From: Leptospiraceae bacterium
Lineage (GTDB): Bacteria > Spirochaetota > Leptospiria > Turneriellales > Turneriellaceae
DNA length: 64,000 bases
Assembly: GCA_025055765.1 (NCBI GenBank)
Contig: JANWWS010000013.1
Coordinates: 124,001 to 188,000 of the forward strand
Direction: 5' to 3'
In this document: positions 23,827 to 30,726 of the stretch, one piece after another
How the letters are laid out: each line of letters opens with the position of its first letter
How positions within the stretch are numbered: position 1 is the stretch's first letter
Translations under genes and position numbers: made by a program
Notes under the pieces: model-generated
Database searches by the model: none
What the model was told of the DNA's origin: nothing
The model's input: only the letters and a program-made list of their open reading frames with translations

Positions 23827-26607
23827 ATGAGTGTTTGTGTGGAGTCTCTTCGTAGTACCTATAGCACATCTCTTCGGTTTATATTCCTAGTTCTATCTTT
23901 TTCAGTAGTCCCTCATCCTCTTTGGGGGCAGGGGGTCGGCACCATCACGGGTACGGTACTCGATGCCGCTGATGGGCAACCGATAATTGGGGCTCAGGTG
24001 GTTGTTGAGGGACGGCCCGACCTTTATGGTGTTAGCGACATCGATGGTAACTATACGATCCGCAATGTGCCCGAGGGAACTGTCAAGCTGATCTACCGCA
24101 TGCCAGGCTATCAAACAGCTGTGGATACGGTTAAGGTTAGCCCCGGCAAAACCACCCGCAATAATGTAGCGCTTTCCTTTAAGGTTCAGGAAGAGATGGT
24201 GGTGACAGCCAAAAGAATTTCCAACACAGCAGCTGCTCTCTTAACTCGCCAAAAGAAAGCAGCCGCAGCTCAAGATGCTATTTCCGCAGAGCAAATTGCC
24301 AAAAGCCCTGACAACGACGCTGCCGATGCCGCGAAGAGGGTTACCGGTGTTAGCATAGTTGGCAATGGTAACATTTACATTAGGGGGATGGCCGATCGCT
24401 ATTCCGTGGTACAGGTAAATAAAAGCCTGGTCCCTTCCCCTATCCAAACCCGGCGGACAGTTCCATTAGACATCTTCCCGGTAGCCTTGCTTGATAATCT
24501 CACAATAATTAAGACCTATCTGCCCGAATACCAGGGTGAATTTGGTGCGGGTATTATTGAAATTGAAACCCGAGACTACCCGGAGGAGGGAGAGCTTAAG
24601 GTGGGACTTGGCATGGGCATGAATACGATTACCACAGGTCGCCCCTTTGGTACCTACCGTGGTGGAAAGCTCGACTACCTGGGCTTTGACGATGGGACAC
24701 GCCGCTTACCAGAAAGAGTAGAAGGCCGTAAAATTGTTCCTTATAGTGCAGTTACAGGAACAGGATATAGTAACCCGCAACTCTTTGGTATTGCACAAAA
24801 TTTTCAAAATGTTTGGACTAGGCAGGATGTTCAGGCCACCCCGGCCGCGAAATTTCAAGCATCGTATGCAAGGTCCTACAATCTTGGGGAAAGCCAAAAA
24901 CTTGGTTTTCTCGGCTCCATTTTTTGGCAAAATAATCTCCAGACTGTAAATGGTGTCTTTCGGCGCTATCTTGCCGATCGCTCGATTGCCACTGATTACA
25001 CCTATCATGACTTTACTTATTCGACGATTAAGAGTGCCCAGCTAGGTCTTACCTTTGCACCGAGTAACAACACGAAATATCGTTACAATGGGTTTTACAC
25101 TCACAAGTCTTCAGACACAACTCGGCAAAATATAGGCCAGTACGATTATTCCAAAGTGGGGACGAAAACTATCCTGGCTTTTTGGGAAACTCACCTTCTA
25201 TTTAACCAACTTTCTGCGGAGCATAAATTGGGATTTTTGGATGCGGAGTGGAAATACTTTGCTTCTTTTTCTTTGGCTTCTCGCAACCAACCAGATACTC
25301 GAGTGACGCGATACACCGAATTCGGTGTATTTGATCAATCTCGCAATTTCACAAGGTATTTTTTTTCCCATGGCGAACAGATTTACCAGGCGGGTACAGG
25401 TTTGGACATTCCTTTTGCTCAATGGAGTGGTCTTAAGTCAAAGTTTAGCGTAGGTTTAGATGGTTCCGCCCGACTACGGGAAACTACTAGTAGGCGTTTT
25501 CAGCATGATTTATTCAATGTGGGTGACCTGACTCAAAGAGCCGAGGTCATCTTCGTTACACAACAGCCACGCATTATAGAGACAACAGGCACTTCGGCAG
25601 CCGAGGGCTTTGATGCCTATAATGCTTCCCTGTTCATTGGCGCAGGGTATGCTCAAGTTGATATGCCCCTCGTTCCCAAGGTCCGTCTTATTGGTGGTAG
25701 CAGGGTAGAGATTTGGCAACAAAAAGCCGACTCCTTTAACCTCTTTGACAAGGACCTAAGGGTTAGCAACAAAATAGAAGCCGTAAGCTTCATGCCTGCG
25801 CTAAGTCTTGTTTTTTCGCCGTTAGAGGACCTCAACATAAGATTGGCTGGTAGTCAAACTATTAATAGGCCAGACTTTATAGAGGCTTCTAACTTTCGAG
25901 TTTTCGATGACCTTGTCACCGGGGCTATCCTGAAAGGTAATCCGGAGCTTACCTACGCTCGGATCACCTCAGCCGATGCCAGATTTGAGTTTTTCCCAAC
26001 TCCGGGTGAGGTTATAGCCATAAGTGGATTTTATAAAGAGATAAGGAATCCCATCGAAGCGTCTGTTGGTGCCTTAGCCGATGATTTACAATTCACTTAT
26101 GTAAATCAGGAAAAAGCTATTCTTTATGGCTCAGAATTTGAAATACGCAAGAATTTTAGCTTTCTAAGTGAGAGTTTACGATACCTATCTTTCTTAACGA
26201 ACTTCACCTTACTTTATTCGGAAATTTCTCTTAACCCAAATACCTTCACAGCAGAAACCAATAGGCGCCGCCCCCTGCAGGGCCAATCCCCTTGGCTTTT
26301 TAATGCGGGGCTTTATTGGGATTATGATCCTTGGGGCACAAGTTTAGCTCTGCTCTACAACATCTTTGGGCGGCGCATTGTTTTCGTGGGAGTAAATGGT
26401 CTGCCCAATACCTATGAAGAGCCATATCCAACCTTGGATGTGGTAGGGCGCCAAAGACTCACCCGCCAGCTTGAGATGAAGCTCACCGTTTCTAATATCC
26501 TAGATCCCCAAATTACCCAGAACCAGGGAACAGGGGCTGAGGCTATGCTCATAGAAAGATACCGTCGGGGTATAAATGTCGCCGGGAGCTTACAGTATGC
26601 GTTCTGA
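23827..26607 (+). CDS. TonB-dependent outer-membrane receptor with N-terminal carboxypeptidase-regulatory-like domain
   Basis: This is an energised outer-membrane importer for a large or scarce nutrient. The signal peptide ends near residue 36 (PLWGQ). Residues about 37-125 form a beta-sandwich of the CarboxypepD_reg-like type (GTITGTVLDAADGQPIIGA, YGVSDIDGNYTIRNVPEG). The plug follows: AISAEQIAKSPDNDAADAAKRVTGVSIVGNGNIYIRGMADRYS. The rest is a 22-strand type barrel ending with an aromatic residue (LQYAF). At 926 residues it is long but normal. The N-terminal domain is typical of SusC-type and related receptors. It is followed after 39 bp by a secreted lipoprotein, and the two are probably one uptake unit. 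The substrate is unknown; no iron-type operator is recognised. Confidence 0.93.
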   Translation: MSVCVESLRSTYSTSLRFIFLVLSFSVVPHPLWGQGVGTITGTVLDAADGQPIIGAQVVVEGRPDLYGVSDIDGNYTIRNVPEGTVKLIYRMPGYQTAVDTVKVSPGKTTRNNVALSFKVQEEMVVTAKRISNTAAALLTRQKKAAAAQDAISAEQIAKSPDNDAADAAKRVTGVSIVGNGNIYIRGMADRYSVVQVNKSLVPSPIQTRRTVPLDIFPVALLDNLTIIKTYLPEYQGEFGAGIIEIETRDYPEEGELKVGLGMGMNTITTGRPFGTYRGGKLDYLGFDDGTRRLPERVEGRKIVPYSAVTGTGYSNPQLFGIAQNFQNVWTRQDVQATPAAKFQASYARSYNLGESQKLGFLGSIFWQNNLQTVNGVFRRYLADRSIATDYTYHDFTYSTIKSAQLGLTFAPSNNTKYRYNGFYTHKSSDTTRQNIGQYDYSKVGTKTILAFWETHLLFNQLSAEHKLGFLDAEWKYFASFSLASRNQPDTRVTRYTEFGVFDQSRNFTRYFFSHGEQIYQAGTGLDIPFAQWSGLKSKFSVGLDGSARLRETTSRRFQHDLFNVGDLTQRAEVIFVTQQPRIIETTGTSAAEGFDAYNASLFIGAGYAQVDMPLVPKVRLIGGSRVEIWQQKADSFNLFDKDLRVSNKIEAVSFMPALSLVFSPLEDLNIRLAGSQTINRPDFIEASNFRVFDDLVTGAILKGNPELTYARITSADARFEFFPTPGEVIAISGFYKEIRNPIEASVGALADDLQFTYVNQEKAILYGSEFEIRKNFSFLSESLRYLSFLTNFTLLYSEISLNPNTFTAETNRRRPLQGQSPWLFNAGLYWDYDPWGTSLALLYNIFGRRIVFVGVNGLPNTYEEPYPTLDVVGRQRLTRQLEMKLTVSNILDPQITQNQGTGAEAMLIERYRRGINVAGSLQYAF

Positions 26608-26623
26608 TAATTTTTTATCAGAA
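26602..26623 (+). promoter_or_regulatory. Intercistronic hairpin overlapping the receptor stop codon
   Basis: TTCTGATAA-TTTT-TTATCAGAA is a perfect 9 bp inverted repeat that includes the receptor stop codon. It lies 24 bp before the lipoprotein ATG, with the ribosome site AAAGGAGG in between. It has no T-run, so it more likely stabilises, processes or times the message than terminates it. It could also be a protein operator. Confidence 0.5.
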
Positions 26624-26646
26624 AATACTTTAAAAAGGAGGACAAC

Positions 26647-28236
26647 ATGAAAAAGCAAAAAATTTTGCTAACAAGCTTGCTCACCCTGGGCTTTTTGGCC
26701 ATGGGCTGTGCAAGCGATGATAAAGAGAAAAAAGAGACGACGGGAGCAGGTGCACCTTTATGTAACCCAACCGAGGTCATTGAGGGGTTTATCTCGGTTA
26801 ATCGAACTATAGGGGCCAACTCTTGCGTGGCAATTAAGGGTGCGGTCACCGTTCTTCAGGGTGCGACTCTCAGGATTGAAGAAGGCGCCAAGGTTCTTGC
26901 CGATACGAGTACCTTAAGTTACATTAAGGTAAATCGTGGGGCCAAAATCGAAGCAGTGGGCACAGCTTCTAATCCTGTAATATTCACAAGTGGCGCTGCT
27001 GTGGGTTCTCGCTCTCCCTCTGATTGGGGTGGCATTGTTATCCATGGAGCTTCCGCGACAAATCAGACAGCAGGCTCCAATTACGCAGCGGATACGGAAA
27101 TCTTCACAGGACCTTATGGATGTGGTGATAGTAACTTTACTTGCCAAGGAACCCCCGCTCTTAGCAATAATGACAACAGTGGTGAGCTACGTTATGTACG
27201 CGTGGAGTTTGCCGGTCGGGAAATCGCATCTGGCAAGGAATTCAATGGCATTTTCCTTGCGGGAGTTGGCAAAGGGACAAAAATAGAGTATGTGCAGGTA
27301 CATCGCGGTTCTGATGATGGTATAGAGATTTTTGGCGGTGCGGTCGATATACGCTATGCCATTATTACGAACAACCAAGATGACCAGTTTGATGTTGACG
27401 AAGGCTGGCGGGGTATCGCTCAGTATGTCGTAGCAGCCGTACCTAAAGATGGGGACCAGGCTATCGAGTACGATGGAATAGGTGCGGACCGGTCCAGAGC
27501 TAGCAACACCATCATGTCAAATTTCACTATGCTCGGTAGTCTCAACAAAACCATACCCGGGGCTATATCTATCCGTGCATCAGGCACAGCAAGGATATAC
27601 AATTCTTACATCGCCCATTTCTGGGGGGCAAACGGGATCATTGCAGTGGCAAACGAATCCGTTTGCCTGGCGAAAGATGGAAATATGGTTCATCCAGGTC
27701 CAACTCCCGCCGAAACCGATGATCATTGTAACGGGGACCCGGTAACCCCCAACCCCGGATTTGTGGGTTCAGGCAGCGGAGCAGATGCCTTTGTTCTTCG
27801 TTTTGAAAGCAACTTTATCGAATGCGCCTTTACTGATGCGATGTTTTCTAACCCACGATCTGACCTAAATGCCCTCTTCGCCCGAGGTAACCAACCACAA
27901 GGCGCTCTGCCAAGCAAATTTAATGACAACCGTACTGCATCCGCCAGTCATCCAGTCTCTGATGTTGGCCGCTTTCCTGATAGTTCTGGTAATGGCGACA
28001 ATGTATATACTGGCTCTTGCAACTCCCCCAAGCTCTCGCGACCTGGGGAAAACATTCTTTGGGGTGTAACAAACGGTGTGGCTGAGTTTATCCCCGCTGC
28101 CAACATCACCGTCAGCAATTTCGCTGACCCACAGGCGGCACCCAATGGTACGGACCTACCTCAACCTACCTATATAGGTGCCTTTGCAGCTGGTGATACC
28201 TGGGCCAATGGCTGGACAGCCTTCCCCGTCAACTAA
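26647..28236 (+). CDS. Secreted lipoprotein with right-handed beta-helix-like repeats, paired with the TonB receptor
   Basis: The lipobox is LAMGC, with Cys21. A mature acidic linker (ASDDKEKKETTGAG) leads to a beta-helix-like region, where short strands repeat with patterns such as VLQGATLRIEEGAKV, YIKVNRGAKIEAVGT and LRYVRVEFAGRE, IEYVQVHRGSDDGIEIFGG. The TWANGWTAFPV segment closes the protein. The long NPVIFTSG and DWGGIVIHG stretches are known from large surface proteins in Bacteroidota and proteobacteria that lie beside TonB receptors. The position directly after the receptor suggests a ligand-binding surface partner, in analogy to SusD-type pairs, but it is not a SusD homologue. It has many Cys residues (at least six after the lipobox), which may form disulfides. 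Confidence 0.8.
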   Translation: MKKQKILLTSLLTLGFLAMGCASDDKEKKETTGAGAPLCNPTEVIEGFISVNRTIGANSCVAIKGAVTVLQGATLRIEEGAKVLADTSTLSYIKVNRGAKIEAVGTASNPVIFTSGAAVGSRSPSDWGGIVIHGASATNQTAGSNYAADTEIFTGPYGCGDSNFTCQGTPALSNNDNSGELRYVRVEFAGREIASGKEFNGIFLAGVGKGTKIEYVQVHRGSDDGIEIFGGAVDIRYAIITNNQDDQFDVDEGWRGIAQYVVAAVPKDGDQAIEYDGIGADRSRASNTIMSNFTMLGSLNKTIPGAISIRASGTARIYNSYIAHFWGANGIIAVANESVCLAKDGNMVHPGPTPAETDDHCNGDPVTPNPGFVGSGSGADAFVLRFESNFIECAFTDAMFSNPRSDLNALFARGNQPQGALPSKFNDNRTASASHPVSDVGRFPDSSGNGDNVYTGSCNSPKLSRPGENILWGVTNGVAEFIPAANITVSNFADPQAAPNGTDLPQPTYIGAFAAGDTWANGWTAFPVN

Positions 28237-28240
28237 AGCT

Positions 28241-28264
28241 AGGGCAGCTTAGGCTGCCCTTTTA
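28241..28264 (+). terminator. Terminator-like hairpin after the beta-helix lipoprotein
   Basis: AGGGCAGC-TTAG-GCTGCCCT (28241-28260) is a perfect 8 bp stem followed by TTTA. The right arm of this stem can pair instead with a second copy of the left-arm sequence 25 bp further on (see the neighbouring regulatory feature). Confidence 0.7.
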
Positions 28265-28294
28265 TAGACGCATAGGGCCTCTATAAAAGGGCAG
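28254..28294 (+). promoter_or_regulatory. Alternative hairpin that covers the ribosome site of the next gene
   Basis: CTGCCCTTTTATAGA (28254-28268) and TCTATAAAAGGGCAG (28280-28294) are a perfect 15 bp inverted repeat with an 11-base loop. It shares CTGCCCT with the terminator stem at 28241, so the two structures exclude each other. The right arm holds the purine-rich AAAAGGG that would be the ribosome site for the ATG at 28297. Confidence 0.6.
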
Positions 28295-28296
28295 TT

Positions 28297-28833
28297 ATGA
28301 TAAAAAAAGTTATAAAGATGGGCCATCTCAAGTGGGCAATCTTCTCGAGCCTGGCTCTAGGGATAATACTCTCTTGCCGCCATGAAATCCTTCTCACAAA
28401 CCCCTACCCCTCACTTAAGGAGCTAAGCGCAGCCCTTCTTGAGGCAGCTCAGGAAAACTCGCTAGAAAAGTGGCAAAAACTCCTCATTAGCCGAGAAGAG
28501 TTTCGGGAACATATTTACCCCTATTTACCTGAAGCAAAAGGCCCCGGCAAAGTGAGTGAGGAAGACTATTGGGAATGGGTTTCCATCGACACAGATAAGG
28601 CTCGTAAAAAACTCTTTGCCCTCTTGAAGGGGCGGGAGATAATATCTTTTGAAGTAAAAAACCCAACAAAAGTTTTGCGTCAAGGCCGGTATAAGATTCT
28701 GCGAGACATCCCTCTTGTGGTGCGGCTAAAAACGGAAAGTGGTGAAGAAAGCCTCGAGTCTCGGGAAATTCTTAAGGCCGTCATTGAAGCCCGTGGGGGT
28801 TACAAACTATGGAATTCCCTCTTTGAAGGCTAG
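28297..28833 (+). CDS. Putative lipoprotein of unknown function
   Basis: I do not recognise this 178-residue protein. The N-terminus is a lipoprotein signal with the box LGIILSC, so Cys27 is the likely anchor; starting at Met8 would give a better-placed signal. The mature part is helical and charged at first (LKELSAALLEAAQENSLEKWQKLL), then beta-rich with RYKILRDIPLVVRLKTESGEE. It lies 60 bp after the beta-helix lipoprotein and is preceded by the competing hairpins, so it could be expressed by read-through. A clear terminator follows. Confidence 0.75.
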   Translation: MIKKVIKMGHLKWAIFSSLALGIILSCRHEILLTNPYPSLKELSAALLEAAQENSLEKWQKLLISREEFREHIYPYLPEAKGPGKVSEEDYWEWVSIDTDKARKKLFALLKGREIISFEVKNPTKVLRQGRYKILRDIPLVVRLKTESGEESLESREILKAVIEARGGYKLWNSLFEG

Positions 28834-28859
28834 CCCTCATAGCTCCACACACTCCCCTT

Positions 28860-28886
28860 AAGCCCGCCACTGGCGGGCTTTTTTTT
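28860..28886 (+). terminator. Factor-independent terminator
   Basis: AAGCCCGC-CACTG-GCGGGCTT is a strong GC-rich stem followed by a run of six T. It closes the receptor and lipoprotein operon. Confidence 0.9.
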
Positions 28887-28928
28887 GGTATGGAAATCCT
28901 CGTCTTAAGCTTTTTACGGCTAAAAAAA

Positions 28929-28959
28929 TTGACAAGTTAAACTGATTTATGCCGATAAT
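28929..28959 (+). promoter_or_regulatory. Candidate promoter of the coiled-coil protein gene
   Basis: TTGACA (28929-28934) and GATAAT (28954-28959) are separated by 19 bp, slightly long for sigma-70. The ATG at 28999 has a good ribosome site (AGGAG). Confidence 0.45.
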
Positions 28960-28998
28960 CTAAGGGAAGAAGTATCCGTTAGACACAGGAGTAGCTTT

Positions 28999-29532
28999 AT
29001 GAATGTTAAAAAAAGCGATATGATTTCGGTATCAGCCGACATAAGTCTCACCCAAAAAGAAGCCATGCAGCGCCAACTACAGGCTGCCGATCTATCCAAG
29101 TCAGCTAGCGCACCTGTGAGTATTGATGTGGATTCTCTGCGAGCCCAAGTGCTTACCTTGCAAAATGAAGCCAAAGAACTCCAAACTAAAATATCTTTCC
29201 ATCAAGTACAGCTTGCTTTTCTCTCAGAGCTCAAAGACAAAACAAACTGGAAAAATGAACTCATGCGCTTTATGCAAAACCATTTCCCAACATTTCAAGA
29301 TGAGGGTAGCCCAGAAGAATCACTTGAAGACTTTATGGCAAGAACAGAAAATCGTTTGGGGGAGCTAAGCAATAATCTTATTAAAAAAGAAGTTCAGTTA
29401 CAAAATATACTCTCCTCGGGCATGCTCCCCGAGGAATCACTTACCATAAAGCTCTTTCGCGATCTTGCGCAAGATGCAGAGGTTTTTCGTAAGCTCAAGC
29501 CTGAGCTTGTCTCAAACTTGCTAAAATCGTAG
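28999..29532 (+). CDS. Hypothetical coiled-coil protein
   Basis: I do not recognise this 177-residue cytoplasmic protein. It has no signal peptide. Residues about 20-75 look like coiled coil (SLRAQVLTLQNEAKELQTKISFHQVQLAFLSEL), and the rest is mixed helix with charged heptads (LEDFMARTENRLGELSNNLIKKEVQLQNIL). It has its own promoter and lies between two terminated units, and its end overlaps the end of the minus-strand 7TM protein gene by 12 bp. Confidence 0.7.
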   Translation: MNVKKSDMISVSADISLTQKEAMQRQLQAADLSKSASAPVSIDVDSLRAQVLTLQNEAKELQTKISFHQVQLAFLSELKDKTNWKNELMRFMQNHFPTFQDEGSPEESLEDFMARTENRLGELSNNLIKKEVQLQNILSSGMLPEESLTIKLFRDLAQDAEVFRKLKPELVSNLLKS

Positions 29533-30699
29533 TGAATCACTTCGCATATAGATCTTCGCTACCAGAGCTGCCTGAAAAAGAACAAAAACACACAAAGCTA
29601 TGGGAAAAATATATTCCCCTACATGGAAGCGATTTGAGAAAACATCGTAGAGGACTCCTCCCACTAGAATAAAAAAACTAAGGGCAAAACCCGTGCTGGC
29701 AAGTCTTTTTCGTTTAATAATTCTCACTAAAAGAAGTACTAAAAAACTAACCGCAATCAAAAGAAAAAGTTGAAAAATAGGCAAAAAGCGGGTATAGAGA
29801 ATCGTGGGTAAGGCCAAGAGAAAACCCACAAAGAGAAGGCTTACGGCCGCGACCGCCCAAAAATAAGGTCTCCTCATATCGTTTGGGTAGAGATGGTGGA
29901 TGTACCATGAGAATAAAAGGGGGCCTAGGTAGAGAGTTAAATACTCCAAAGCTATTTCTTGTTCAAAAGTAAGCCAGCCGGGCAAAGCCAAAATACGCTC
30001 ACCTGTCATTGCGGAGCGCAGGGCAATCAAGAAGCAAAAAAAGGCAAAGCTTAAGGCAAAACGGTGGGTAGGCTTGTAGAAATAAAGTATTAGGTGATAT
30101 AGCCCCACCGCTAAGAGAAAACCTACGGTGAGACTATCTTTTAGGAGCACTTTTTGGTATCTCTTGCTTACCTCTTCATAGCGGCCTAAAGTAATTCTCT
30201 GCCAAAGTCCACCTACATTGCCTTCGGCAAAATTCGATACGTGGAAGGTCAGTTTAATTTCCTCAGTATCGAGCCGAAAGGGCAGTATAAAGCGGCGGTA
30301 TTGGGGCTCTGCTTGGGCAGCACTCTCAGCGATTTTTCCTAGTTCATAGAGCTTTTCTTCGTTTAAATATAGCCGATAGGCACTCGCAATTTGAGGTAGA
30401 TGCAAGGCATAGATCTTGCCCTTTTCTTCTACAGGCAATAAGATCCTAATTCGATAGGTGGCGAAACCCTCGTTTGTGGGAAAAAGGTCGGGGCGCCCAT
30501 CATGCCAACCACTAGGTACTTTGATGAGCTCACCCTGCCTTTTCTCGCTTGGCATAACCCAGGCAAAAGGGAAAATCTCCCATTGGCCATCGAGAAAGTA
30601 GAGGGGTTCTTGCTTTTGCCGGAAATCAAAGACCGCCTGCTGGGCCATTGCCGGGGCTATGACAAGCCACACAAGCAAGCGGCCAAGCCCTGACATCAT
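29521..30699 (-). CDS. 7TM-DISM receptor without an output domain
   Basis: The protein has a signal peptide (LVWLVIAPAMAQ), a periplasmic beta-sandwich of the 7TMR-DISMED2 kind (about 25-180: WEIFPFAWVMP, LPQIASAYRLYLNEEKL, FHVSNFAEGNVGGLWQRI) and seven hydrophobic segments (about 185-380). Families of this type usually carry a kinase, cyclase or phosphatase after the last helix; here the protein ends 10 residues after it (KIYMRSDSLRF). It is divergent from a hybrid histidine kinase of the same family with only 27 bp between the starts. A partner role with that kinase is a reasonable guess. Confidence 0.85.
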   Translation of the reverse strand: MMSGLGRLLVWLVIAPAMAQQAVFDFRQKQEPLYFLDGQWEIFPFAWVMPSEKRQGELIKVPSGWHDGRPDLFPTNEGFATYRIRILLPVEEKGKIYALHLPQIASAYRLYLNEEKLYELGKIAESAAQAEPQYRRFILPFRLDTEEIKLTFHVSNFAEGNVGGLWQRITLGRYEEVSKRYQKVLLKDSLTVGFLLAVGLYHLILYFYKPTHRFALSFAFFCFLIALRSAMTGERILALPGWLTFEQEIALEYLTLYLGPLLFSWYIHHLYPNDMRRPYFWAVAAVSLLFVGFLLALPTILYTRFLPIFQLFLLIAVSFLVLLLVRIIKRKRLASTGFALSFFILVGGVLYDVFSNRFHVGEYIFPIALCVFVLFQAALVAKIYMRSDSLRF

Positions 30700-30726
30700 G
30701 ACATGAGGGGGTTGGCTCAGCTATAG

